The notes under the pieces are model-generated. The model did no database searches. It worked only from the letters and a program-made list of their open reading frames with translations, and was not told the origin of the DNA. From positions 1 through 9,531 of the forward strand of contig PMZS01000317.1 in assembly GCA_003170115.1 (NCBI GenBank): DNA of 9,531 nucleotides. Direction: 5' to 3'. This document shows positions 1 to 6,413 of the stretch, one piece after another. Position numbers and translations under genes: made by a program. Numbering within the stretch: the stretch's first letter is position 1; each line of letters begins with the position of its first letter. The stretch comes from Spirochaetaceae bacterium (lineage in GTDB: Bacteria; Spirochaetota; Spirochaetia; SZUA-6; Fen-1364).

Positions 1-18
1 CCGCCTGCCGGCAGGCGG
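1..18. repeat. Perfect 18-bp GC-rich palindrome at the window edge
   Basis: CCGCCTGCCGGCAGGCGG is its own reverse complement over all 18 bases. It lies inside the acyl-CoA synthetase frame and encodes part of an A-C-R-Q-A-G stretch that fits the protein family, so it may simply be coding sequence. Short palindromes with a GCCTGCCGGCAGGC core are also dispersed repeats in some uncultured bacterial genomes, and it sits exactly at the window edge, where it could continue. No second copy was seen in this window. Confidence 0.4.
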
Positions 19-620
19 GGGTGGTCCTGGCGGAGACAATCGAAGAGCTGTACGACCGCATCCGAGTCTTCTCACTCCTCGCCGGTCGCAGGCCCCGGGG
101 CAACAGGGTGGCCGGGGTCGTGAACGCGGGGTTCGAATCCACCGTGAGCGCGGACGAGCTGAAGGGCCTCACCCAGGCGCGGCTGGGCCGCGGCACGGTG
201 GAGAAGCTGAACGCCATCAACAGCTCGGGCCTCGTGGACACCTCCTCCCCGTTTCTGGACATCACGCCCATGGCCGACGACCGCACCTACGCGCAATTCG
301 TGGAGGCCGTGATCGGGGATGACGGAGTTGACTGCGTGTTCGTGGCCGTCGTTCCCCACGCGGTGACCCTCAAGACCGTGCCGGAAACGTGCCGTGACCC
401 GGATGCCCTGGCCAGTCTGCTCGTGGACATCTCCCGCCGGCACGCCAAGCCCATCGTGATCTCCGTCAACGCGGGCCGGCACTACGCGGATTTCGTGGCA
501 GCCCTGGAGGAGGGCGGCCTTCCGGTGTACCCCGACATCCGCTCCGCAATCACATCCCTGGACTCTTTCGTGTCCTACTGCGTCGGCAGGAAAATGCCGG
601 GCAGTCTGAACGCCTGCTGA
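1..620 (+). CDS. NDP-forming acyl-CoA synthetase (acetate--CoA ligase family), C-terminal part, 5' end outside window
   Basis: This is the C-terminal end of an acyl-CoA synthetase of the ADP/NDP-forming type, which couples acyl-CoA and NTP/acid interconversion. The frame is open to the left edge, and the residues before the first GTG (ACRQAG, then VVLAETIEELYDR) match the usual R-Q-A-G-V-(I/V) run into the succinyl-CoA-ligase-like domain, so the GTG at 21 is not the start. About 205 residues are visible. A conserved turn of the GNRVAxVxNAG type (around 30-40 residues in) is followed by GLVDTSSPFLDITPMADD, the L-D-(L/I)-T-P-M-A signature of this subfamily, and by a C-terminal Rossmann-like half ending near the aromatic SFVSY. 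The NAG is followed by F-E rather than the commoner G-G. The CoA-binding domain and any ATP-grasp domain would lie upstream, so one-chain versus two-subunit organisation cannot be told. The Nudix gene follows after 6 bases, suggesting one transcript. The substrate cannot be inferred. Confidence 0.82.
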   Translation, partial: ACRQAGVVLAETIEELYDRIRVFSLLAGRRPRGNRVAGVVNAGFESTVSADELKGLTQARLGRGTVEKLNAINSSGLVDTSSPFLDITPMADDRTYAQFVEAVIGDDGVDCVFVAVVPHAVTLKTVPETCRDPDALASLLVDISRRHAKPIVISVNAGRHYADFVAALEEGGLPVYPDIRSAITSLDSFVSYCVGRKMPGSLNAC

Positions 621-626
621 CGCGCC

Positions 627-1130
627 ATGGAGATGTTTCAACTCGTGGACGGCAACGGAAGGCCCAGCGGGACGGCGTCGCGGCAGGAGTGCCACGGCAA
701 CCCCCGTCTCATCCATCTCGTCGTGCACCTTCATCTCCTCGATCCCGGGGGAAGGGTGTATCTTCAGAAGAGGTCGATGAGCAAGGACACCAACCCCGGC
801 CGCTGGGACACCTCAGTCGGCGGGCACGTCGCCGCGGGGGAGAGAGTGCCTGACGCGCTCATCCGTGAGGCCCGCGAGGAGCTGGGGATTGACGCATCCA
901 GGGCTTCCTTCCTGTATTCCTGGCTGTGCGAGGGTACCTTCGAATCCGAGTTCGCCGAATGTTTCATGCTCGAATCATCTCAGCCGATCCATGCGGACCC
1001 CGGGGAGATCCTGGAAGGGAGACATTTCACCCGCGATGAGGTGCGGGGAATGATCGGCACCGGGATCCTCACGCCGATGTTCGAACGCGAGTGGCCCATG
1101 CTTCTCGCGGCACTCGGCGAAAGTCCGTGA
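627..1130 (+). CDS. Nudix hydrolase (YfcD / IPP-isomerase-like subgroup)
   Basis: A 167-residue soluble Nudix protein, expected to hydrolyse a nucleoside-diphosphate-linked or related pyrophosphate substrate with Mg2+ or Mn2+. The full Nudix box G-x5-E-x7-R-E-U-x-E-E-x-G-U is present at residues 66-88, including R80, E81, E84 and E85. Just before it, the segment from YLQKRS (45-50) through KDTNPGRWDTSVGGH (53-67) is characteristic of the YfcD and isopentenyl-diphosphate-isomerase-like branch, where a protein-kin K-x-x-x-P-G-x-W-D motif leads into the box. The ATG at 627 lies 6 bases after the acyl-CoA synthetase stop and has no clear Shine-Dalgarno sequence. A second ATG two codons on (633) is an alternative. 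Translation may depend on the upstream gene. The substrate is unknown. The gene ends 6 bases from the convergent hexapeptide-protein gene, with no terminator hairpin seen between them. Confidence 0.9.
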   Translation: MEMFQLVDGNGRPSGTASRQECHGNPRLIHLVVHLHLLDPGGRVYLQKRSMSKDTNPGRWDTSVGGHVAAGERVPDALIREAREELGIDASRASFLYSWLCEGTFESEFAECFMLESSQPIHADPGEILEGRHFTRDEVRGMIGTGILTPMFEREWPMLLAALGESP

Positions 1131-1136
1131 GCGGGA

Positions 1137-1664
1137 TCAGGATTTTTGAGCTTCCGCGTAGCTGCGCCCCGCCTCGGCGGCGAGGCGGACGTAGATCCTG
1201 CCGTTCTCCCTGATTTTCTCCACCACCGCCTCGTCCAGGGTCCGCACGGCCTTCGCGGGGCTGCCGATGATCAGGGACCGGGGCGGGAATTTTTTGCCCT
1301 CCGTCACCAGGGCGCCGGCGCCCACGATGCTCTCCCTGCCGATCACGGCGCCGCTGAGCACGACGGCGCCCATCCCGATGAGGCAGTCCTCTCCGACCGT
1401 GCAGCCGTGCAGGATCGCGCCATGGCCGATGGTGACTCCATTTCCCACCACGCAGGGGAGACCGAAATCCGTGTGCAGGGTGGCCCCGTCCTGCACGTTG
1501 GATCCACGTCCCAGGGTGATGGGCTCGATGTCGCCGCGCAGGGTGGCGCTGAACCAGACGCTCGTGTCCGCCGCCAGCGTCACGCTGCCGGCCACTTCCG
1601 CATTCCAGGCGATGAAGAGAGCTTCCTCCGCCTTCGGGACCCTGTCCCCGATCCTGTGCACCAT
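1137..1664 (-). CDS. Gamma-carbonic-anhydrase-like hexapeptide-repeat protein (YrdA/PaaY/CaiE type)
   Basis: A 175-residue left-handed beta-helix protein of the gamma carbonic anhydrase family, trimeric in known members. The segment W-F-S-A-T-L-R-G-D-I-E-P-I (37-49) and N-V-Q-D-G-A-T-L-H (56-64) are hallmarks. The three metal-ligand histidines of the family are all visible: H64, H81 (IGHG) and H86 (ILHGC). Hexapeptide turns such as IGMGAVVLSGAVIG and IVGAGALV follow, then the GSPAKAVR cap (from about residue 134) and a C-terminal helix. Members range from true Zn/Fe carbonic anhydrases to inactive or acyltransferase-like proteins, so hydration of CO2 is possible but not shown. The start ATG has a strong GGGGAGG ribosome site 7 bases upstream that overlaps the stop codon of the methyltransferase, and the genes are 4 bases apart, so they are probably co-transcribed. 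No functional link to DNA methylation is evident. Confidence 0.92.
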   Translation of the reverse strand: MVHRIGDRVPKAEEALFIAWNAEVAGSVTLAADTSVWFSATLRGDIEPITLGRGSNVQDGATLHTDFGLPCVVGNGVTIGHGAILHGCTVGEDCLIGMGAVVLSGAVIGRESIVGAGALVTEGKKFPPRSLIIGSPAKAVRTLDEAVVEKIRENGRIYVRLAAEAGRSYAEAQKS

Positions 1665-1668
1665 TGAC

Positions 1669-2877
1669 TCACCTCCCCGACGATTCGACGGCCCGGGCGG
1701 CCCCGGATTTCACCAGCTGGGCGTTGATCGAGATCCTGTTCTTGAGAATGATCCGGGCACGCCGCACCGAGCCCTCACCGGCGCACTCATCCTTCAGGGA
1801 GACCTTTTTTTTCAGCACGCGCGCCTGGAGGTAGGCGAGCGCAGCCGCGCGGTCCACGATCTCCAGCCCGAGGAAGGACACGGTCGTGCCGGAGCCGAGC
1901 ACGAGGCTGCAGTCTGACCTGATCGCGGTGACCGTCTGCAGCGTCGGCGCGGGTTTTGCGCCCCTCGCGGGCGCGGCGGGAACCATGTCGGGGATGCGGG
2001 GCTCCCGCGAGGCAGCCTCGGCTCCCGCCCTGAGCTCCGCCGCGTCCGGCACCCGGCTCCTGTCCGGGACGATGACCGCGAGGGCCCCCTCGAACAACCC
2101 CGGCTGGCTTCCCGCATTCCGCAGGAAGTCCGCGCGGATCTCGTAGCCCACCGCGTTCCGTCCAAGCGCGAGCGCGGCCTTCGCCGTGGTTCCCCGCCCG
2201 ATGAAGGGATCCAGGACCGTGTCACCGCTGAAGCTGAACATCCTGATAAGCCGCCGGGGGATTTCCTCCGGAAACGGGGCGTCATGTCCTTCCTTGCGCG
2301 CGCCGCCCACGTCCCAATGGCCGGAGAACCAGGATTTCCACTCCTCCCGGGTGAGCACGGAGCGTTCCTTGATCTCCCGGGAGGGCGTGCCGGTCTTTCC
2401 GGGCTTCTTGAAAAGGAGGATGTACTCGAAGTCTATTTCAACGACGCCGTTGGGCGGGTAGGGGTAGGAACCCATCACCACGGCGCCGCCCGTTGTGTTC
2501 ATCGTGGTTTTCTTCCGCCAGATGATGGAGCCCATCGAATCGAATCCCGCCTCGGCGCACTGACAGATGACTTCCGCATGGAGGGGAATGACTCGATAGC
2601 GTCCGAACACGCTCGCCCGGGCGAACTGGTCGCCGATGTTCACGCACAGCCGGGCCCCCTCCCGGAGAACCCTGAAGCACTCCGTCCAGACCAGCGACAG
2701 GTCACGGAGGTACTCATGAAGGCTCTGTCCGAACCCGATCTGACAGGGGGATCCGTAGTCCTTGATCTGCCAGTACGGGGGGGAGGTGACCACGAGGTCG
2801 ATGCTTCCGGCGGCGAGCTCCGGCATGCGCCGGCAGTCGGCGTTGTAGAGCACGGCGCTGCACGGTCCAGGCTGCAT
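1669..2877 (-). CDS. Beta-class amino DNA methyltransferase with C-terminal nuclease-like (SNase/OB) domain
   Basis: A site-specific DNA methyltransferase that transfers a methyl group from SAM to an exocyclic amino group. In this 402-residue protein, motif IV S-P-P-Y-W is at 32-36 and the SAM-binding D-P-F-I-G-R-G-T-T is at 223-231, the motif IV-before-motif I order of the beta class. T-S-P-P-Y-W favours N4-cytosine, but N6-adenine is not excluded. An Ala/Pro-rich linker (about 255-320) leads to a last domain of about 80 residues with the pattern VSFLGLEI..AAALAYLQARVLKKKVSLK..RIILKNRISINAQLVKSGAA, which resembles staphylococcal-nuclease (OB-fold) domains. The usual catalytic Asp and Glu (D-x-P-E) are absent, so I infer a DNA-binding or structural role. 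The start is placed at 2877, not the in-frame ATG at 2934: conserved sequence begins only here, and a -10 box lies within the longer version. No restriction enzyme is nearby, so it looks solitary. An A8 tract near the 3' end is listed separately. The recognition site is unknown. Confidence 0.9.
   Translation of the reverse strand: MQPGPCSAVLYNADCRRMPELAAGSIDLVVTSPPYWQIKDYGSPCQIGFGQSLHEYLRDLSLVWTECFRVLREGARLCVNIGDQFARASVFGRYRVIPLHAEVICQCAEAGFDSMGSIIWRKKTTMNTTGGAVVMGSYPYPPNGVVEIDFEYILLFKKPGKTGTPSREIKERSVLTREEWKSWFSGHWDVGGARKEGHDAPFPEEIPRRLIRMFSFSGDTVLDPFIGRGTTAKAALALGRNAVGYEIRADFLRNAGSQPGLFEGALAVIVPDRSRVPDAAELRAGAEAASREPRIPDMVPAAPARGAKPAPTLQTVTAIRSDCSLVLGSGTTVSFLGLEIVDRAAALAYLQARVLKKKVSLKDECAGEGSVRRARIILKNRISINAQLVKSGAARAVESSGR
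1672..1678 (-). promoter_or_regulatory. Shine-Dalgarno site of the hexapeptide-protein gene
   Basis: On the minus strand this reads GGGGAGG, 7 bases before the ATG at 1664 and just inside the end of the methyltransferase gene. The overlap fits coupled translation of the two genes. Confidence 0.75.
1804..1812 (-). other. A8 homopolymer with in-frame A-AAA-AAG slippery heptamer in the methyltransferase gene
   Basis: On the minus strand the codons are AAA AAA AAG, eight A residues then G, for three lysines 47 to 45 residues from the end of the protein. The heptamer A-AAA-AAG is in the zero frame needed for a -1 shift, as in the dnaX site of Escherichia coli. After a -1 shift the reading is Gly-Leu-Pro-Glu-Gly then TGA at 1789-1787. 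After loss of one A it is Lys-Lys-Arg-Ser-Pro then TGA. Either event cuts the nuclease-like domain. Lysines are otherwise commonly AAG in this GC-rich DNA. No clear upstream Shine-Dalgarno stimulator was found. Function is unproven. Confidence 0.45.
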
Positions 2878-2886
2878 CGTGCGGTG

Positions 2887-2916
2887 AGTATAGTCCTCCC
2901 GGCGAGCAGTCGACAA
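2887..2916 (-). promoter_or_regulatory. Predicted sigma70-type promoter of the methyltransferase gene (leaderless)
   Basis: On the minus strand TTGTCG (2916-2911) and TATACT (2892-2887) are separated by 18 bases. The -10 box ends 9 bases before the ATG at 2877, so the transcript would begin at or next to the start codon. A GGGAGGA motif is too far (16 bases) to act as a normal Shine-Dalgarno site. Confidence 0.55.
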
Positions 2917-2925
2917 GGCGCGCGT

Positions 2926-2955
2926 TTGACTCATTCCGCACGGGATTCGTACCTT
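2926..2955 (+). promoter_or_regulatory. Predicted sigma70-type promoter of the peroxiredoxin gene
   Basis: TTGACT (2926-2931) and TACCTT (2950-2955) are 18 bases apart. Transcription would start about 7 bases on, inside or just before the ribosome site, giving a leader of only about 11 bases. The -35 box lies 9 bases from that of the divergent methyltransferase promoter, so the two may interfere or share a regulator. Confidence 0.5.
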
Positions 2956-2959
2956 TACC

Positions 2960-2966
2960 GGGGAGG
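2960..2966 (+). promoter_or_regulatory. Shine-Dalgarno site of the peroxiredoxin gene
   Basis: GGGGAGG lies 6 bases before the ATG at 2973, an ideal spacing, and fixes this start. Confidence 0.8.
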
Positions 2967-2972
2967 CTCATT

Positions 2973-3458
2973 ATGGAAACAGTACTTTCGGCGGGCCAGG
3001 CGGCGCCCGGCTTCTCACTCTCGGATCAGAATGGAAACACGGTGAAGCTTTCCGACTTCAAAGGTCGCAGGCTCCTCCTCTATTTCTATCCCAAGGCGGA
3101 TACGCCGGGATGCACGACGCAGTCCTGTGCCGTGCGTGATGCGCGGCAGGACATGAAGAAGCTGAAGGTGGACGTCCTCGGGCTCAGCCCCGACAGCCCT
3201 GCGGACCAGAAGAAGTTCGACGTGAAGTTCTCCCTCGGTTTTCCGCTCCTGGCGGACATCGACCATTCCGTCGCGGAAGCCTACGGCGTCTGGGGCGACA
3301 AGACCAACTACGGAAAGACGTACAAGGGCATCATTCGGTCGTCATTCCTCATCGATGAGAGGGGGAAAGTCCAGCGTGCCTGGTACAAGGTGAAGCCGGA
3401 GGAAACAGTACCGAAGGCGAAAGAGGCGCTGGAGGAGCTTGCGCGGACGGGGGCGTAG
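2973..3458 (+). CDS. bcp: Thioredoxin-dependent peroxiredoxin, BCP/PrxQ type
   Basis: A 161-residue cytoplasmic thiol peroxidase that reduces hydrogen peroxide and organic hydroperoxides and is recycled by thioredoxin. The peroxidatic cysteine C47 lies in the motif Y-P-K-A-D-T-P-G-C-T-T (39-49) and the resolving cysteine C52 is five residues on (QSC), the atypical 2-Cys arrangement of the BCP family. The N-terminal G-x-x-A-P-x-F-S-L (8-16), the segment L-G-L-S-P-D-S-P and the later R-S-S-F-L-I-D-E-R-G-K-V also match. Length is typical and no signal peptide is present, so it is cytoplasmic. It has its own promoter and a strong ribosome site, and appears to be a single-gene unit. The last 110 bases overlap, on the opposite strand, the 3' end of the phosphoesterase frame. 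No OxyR or PerR operator could be recognised. Confidence 0.95.
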   Translation: METVLSAGQAAPGFSLSDQNGNTVKLSDFKGRRLLLYFYPKADTPGCTTQSCAVRDARQDMKKLKVDVLGLSPDSPADQKKFDVKFSLGFPLLADIDHSVAEAYGVWGDKTNYGKTYKGIIRSSFLIDERGKVQRAWYKVKPEETVPKAKEALEELARTGA

Positions 3459-4818
3459 GCTGCTCCCACGTCCCGGCGGCGAGGTCGATCACCAGGTTGT
3501 TATCCGGGGGCTCCGTATCATTCCACAAGCTCGCAATAAGGTCTTTCCTCATGCCCACGATAATGCCGGCGAGGGGGCTCAAGCCCCGGGTCCTGATCAT
3601 CTCGGATCCCGTGAAATGCTCGTCGCCCCGGAAATGGGCGGCAAAGGCATCGGTTATCTGGGCGGCGATTGTGGAAGCCTCCTCGCCTGAAATGCCGTAG
3701 GCCTTCAGCGTCCGCACCGCAATCCGCGCGGTACCCGCGTGCACGAAGTCGCTGGAGTACCCCCAGAAATCGATCCCGCGATCCGAGAAGGACGGGAGAT
3801 CCCTGATAAACGAGGATTCGATTCTCATGAGCTGCGTGCCCGCGTCGATGGTCACAAGCCGCAGAGCGTCCGGGAAGGTGACGAGCGAGCCGGTCTCGAC
3901 ATCGTAGATCACGCGTCCGCTCAAAGAGTGCCTCAGGGCGATATCCTGGGCGTGAAAGTGGCCGGTGAAAACGACACGCACGCCATAGGATGCGAGCATG
4001 TCGGACGCCCTCTGCCAGTCTTTGACCAGGTAGCTGGAGAAATACCTCGCCTGGCCGGCGAAATGCTCGACAATGCCATGGTGCATCATGACGATGACGG
4101 CCTTCTGCCGGCGGAGTGCCTGCCCCAGCATTGACTCGATCCATGCCACCCGCTCCGGCGTGAGCCCGCTTCCCGTTTCCGGGGCGGTCCGTCCGGAGTT
4201 GCCCGCGTAGTCTGCTGAGTCAACGGCCAGGAGCCACAACCCGGGCACGGGCTCCGCCACGTAGGAGAGCGATTCCGGATCCCTGAAAAGCGCCTCTCCA
4301 TATCCGGCGTCATGGTAGATCTCCGCGAACTCCACGGGGGTCACGTTGGGCACCCGCATCACCGATTCCCCGCTGTAGCGCACGGCATGAGGGTTGAGAA
4401 TGTCATGATTGCCGGGCACGACGTAGATACGCACGCCGGCGCGGGAGAGGGCGGAGAGCTCCTCTGCCATGAGAAGGTGATCCTGCCTCTCCCCATCCTT
4501 CGTGAGGTCACCGGGGATGAGGAGGAAATCGACCCCCATGTCGCGCACCTTCCGGAGGGCGGCGGAGAGGATTTCTCTGCTCTCCGGGAGCAGCTTCCTG
4601 TCGCTGTCCATGTCGCGCTGGAATGCGGCCCCTTCGATGCCCAGGTTCACGTCGTACAGGTGAGGATCGCTGAAGACGGCAAACCGGGCGGAAGGATACG
4701 GGGCCGCAGGCTCGACGAAGGCGAGGCCCCTGTCAGCGGGGGTGCCGAACCGGATGCCGGTGCATGAGGAGAGGATCACGACGAGCACGGCGATGCCGCA
4801 GGCTGCCCTGGACTTCAT
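3349..4818 (-). CDS. Lipoprotein metallophosphoesterase (calcineurin-like)
   Basis: A predicted 489-residue exported phosphoesterase. The N-terminus is a lipoprotein signal: K-S-R, hydrophobic residues 8-16, then the lipobox L-S-S-C with lipidated C19. The calcineurin-like metal site is complete: D51-x-H53, G103-D104, G136-N137-H138-D139, H246/H247 (MMHHG) and G286-H287-F288-H289. A further C-terminal domain (about 320-450) has no recognised function. The ATG overlaps the nadB stop as ATGA (4815-4818), so translation is coupled and the gene is third in the nadC-nadB operon. The longer frame upstream of 4818 is a shadow of nadB. Recognisable sequence ends near N-N-L-V-I-D-L...T-W-E-Q; the last ~40 residues are Pro/Ser/Ala-rich and the final ~36 are read antisense to the peroxiredoxin gene, so the native stop may have been lost. 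Substrates could be cyclic or ordinary nucleotides, phospholipids or other phosphoesters. A link to NAD is only suggested by context. Confidence 0.88.
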   Translation of the reverse strand: MKSRAACGIAVLVVILSSCTGIRFGTPADRGLAFVEPAAPYPSARFAVFSDPHLYDVNLGIEGAAFQRDMDSDRKLLPESREILSAALRKVRDMGVDFLLIPGDLTKDGERQDHLLMAEELSALSRAGVRIYVVPGNHDILNPHAVRYSGESVMRVPNVTPVEFAEIYHDAGYGEALFRDPESLSYVAEPVPGLWLLAVDSADYAGNSGRTAPETGSGLTPERVAWIESMLGQALRRQKAVIVMMHHGIVEHFAGQARYFSSYLVKDWQRASDMLASYGVRVVFTGHFHAQDIALRHSLSGRVIYDVETGSLVTFPDALRLVTIDAGTQLMRIESSFIRDLPSFSDRGIDFWGYSSDFVHAGTARIAVRTLKAYGISGEEASTIAAQITDAFAAHFRGDEHFTGSEMIRTRGLSPLAGIIVGMRKDLIASLWNDTEPPDNNLVIDLAAGTWEQPTPPSAQAPPAPLSPSVLFPPASPCTRHAGLSPSHR

Positions 4819-6389
4819 TCGAGGTAATGGCAGCCCAGGGAGCGCGAGTTCGAATTGGCGGCGGAGACGATCACGTGGGCGGCAAGCACGGCATTCCGCA
4901 GCTCGATGATCGAACGGCTGATCGTCGCGTGCTTGTAAAACTGCTCGATCCTGTGGCTGAGGTAGTTGAGATCCGCCAGGGCGCGCTCCAGGCGTTTCCT
5001 GTTGCGGATGATGCCGGCGTAGTTCCACATCGTGGACTGGATATTGAGCATGTCCTGCTGGATGAGGACGGGATCGAACTCCTCCGCCGGCGCCGGGTGC
5101 ACCCATTCGGGGACGCCTTTCCTCAGGGCCGGGGATATCGGGGCGAGGTTCTGAGCCGCGTCTATTCCCGCGGCGTGGCCGTAGAAAAGGCCCTCCAGCA
5201 GGGAGACCGAGGCCAGGCGGTTGGCTCCGTGCACGCCGGTGCACGCGGTCTCTCCCGCCGCGTACAGCCCCGGGACCGAGGTGCGTCCCGTGAGCCCCAC
5301 CTTCACGCCGCCGCAGAAAAAGTGCGCCGCCGGCACGACGGGTATCGGCTCACGGCGGATGTCAAGGCCGACGCTCATGCACTTCTCGAAAATGTCCGGG
5401 AATCGCACCTCCAGCCGGGAGCCCGCGGCCCGGCGCGCGTCGAGGAGAAGGTAATCGGAGCCTTCGTTCTCCATCTCGCGGTACATGGCCCGGGCAACCA
5501 CGTCCCTTGGGGCGAGGTCCCCGCGCTCGGGATCGTAGCGCTTCATGAACTGCTCCCCCGCGTGGTTGAGCAGGCGCGCGCCCTCACCGCGGACCGCCTC
5601 GCTGATGAGGAAGCGCTTCACGTCGCGGTGGAAGAGCACCGTGGGGTGGAACTGGATGTACTCCGCGTTCAGGATCTCCGCCCCGATCCTGCTCGCCATC
5701 GCAAGACCGTCTCCCGTCGCGCAGGCCGGATTGGACGTGCGGAGGAACAGGTTGCCCACGCCTCCCGTTGCCAGCACCGTGGCCCCGGCATAGAACGCCT
5801 TCACCTGCGCGGTGGCGGCATCCCAGAAGTACGCGCCGATCACGCGGGTCTTCCTGTAGCGCTCCTGCGCATCGGTTGAATTGTGCGTGTTCGTGATCAG
5901 GTCAATGGCCGCGTGCGACGGGAATGTCCTGATCCGCGGGTGAACGGTGACGGCCGCCAGGAGCGAAGTCTCGATCGCCCTGCCGGTCGTGTCATTGGAG
6001 AAGTAGATCCGCCGCAGGGAATGAGCCGCTTCCTGCGTGAGGGCCGGCTTGCCGGAGGGATCCCGGTTGAACGGCACGGCCAGCCGGCGGACAAGCAGCT
6101 CGTCGACGAGTGCCGGACCTTCGGCGGACAGCAGCTCGACGGCCTCCCGGCTGTTGATGCCGTCACCCGCCACGGTGATATCCTGCGCGAGAAGGGCGGG
6201 GGAGTCCCCGTCCCCCCGGGCCACGATGCCTCCCTGCGCGTACTGCGTGTTGCACTCCTCCAGGAGCGGCTCCTTGGAGACCACCGCCACGGAGCGCCCC
6301 GCGTCTGCCGCCGCCAGGGCGGCCGTGAGTCCCGCGATTCCCGCGCCCAGCACGATCAGGTCGAACTCGTATGCCTGCGCTCCCGCCAC
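4815..6389 (-). CDS. nadB: L-aspartate oxidase
   Basis: The FAD enzyme that oxidises L-aspartate to iminoaspartate, the first step of de novo NAD synthesis. The segment L-G-A-G-I-A-G (18-23, counted from the GTG at 6398) begins the Rossmann fold. T-Q-Y-A-Q-G-G-I (51-58), Q-F-H-P-T (249-253, H251), L-A-P-R-D-V-V-A-R (R298), A-A-H-F-F-C-G-G-V (H359) and G-V-H-G-A-N-R-L-A-S (R394) match the aspartate-oxidase and fumarate-reductase fold with its substrate-binding His and Arg residues. The C-terminal helical domain ends in the typical S-L-G-C-H-Y-L-E. The start is set at the GTG at 6389: the AAGGAGG ribosome site directly abuts the GTG at 6398 but is 9 bases from 6389, giving 524 residues. The gene lies 15 to 24 bases downstream of nadC and overlaps the phosphoesterase gene by 4 bases. 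Its usual partner NadA, which uses the unstable product, is not in this window. Confidence 0.96.
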   Translation of the reverse strand: MAGAQAYEFDLIVLGAGIAGLTAALAAADAGRSVAVVSKEPLLEECNTQYAQGGIVARGDGDSPALLAQDITVAGDGINSREAVELLSAEGPALVDELLVRRLAVPFNRDPSGKPALTQEAAHSLRRIYFSNDTTGRAIETSLLAAVTVHPRIRTFPSHAAIDLITNTHNSTDAQERYRKTRVIGAYFWDAATAQVKAFYAGATVLATGGVGNLFLRTSNPACATGDGLAMASRIGAEILNAEYIQFHPTVLFHRDVKRFLISEAVRGEGARLLNHAGEQFMKRYDPERGDLAPRDVVARAMYREMENEGSDYLLLDARRAAGSRLEVRFPDIFEKCMSVGLDIRREPIPVVPAAHFFCGGVKVGLTGRTSVPGLYAAGETACTGVHGANRLASVSLLEGLFYGHAAGIDAAQNLAPISPALRKGVPEWVHPAPAEEFDPVLIQQDMLNIQSTMWNYAGIIRNRKRLERALADLNYLSHRIEQFYKHATISRSIIELRNAVLAAHVIVSAANSNSRSLGCHYLE

Positions 6390-6398
6390 CCCCGGCAC

Positions 6399-6405
6399 CC
6401 TCCTT
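6399..6405 (-). promoter_or_regulatory. Shine-Dalgarno site that decides the nadB start
   Basis: AAGGAGG on the minus strand, in the short nadC-nadB gap. It touches the first GTG (6398) with no spacer but is 9 bases from the second (6389), so the second is the likelier start. Confidence 0.65.
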
Positions 6406-6413
6406 GTCCCGCC

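Noticed and set aside
2878..2934. Methyltransferase start at the ATG at 2934
   Set aside because: No ribosome site, the extra 19 residues are not family-like, and they run over promoter sequences for both divergent genes.
3349..3490. Frameshift as the cause of the long phosphoesterase tail
   Set aside because: Other frames near the end of the recognisable domain show no nearby stop, so a single-base shift does not restore a normal C-terminus.
4819..5244. N-terminal extension of the phosphoesterase frame, giving a 631-residue protein
   Set aside because: It overlaps nadB in another frame, has the compositional look of shadow translation, and the lipoprotein signal and ATGA coupling fix the start at 4818.
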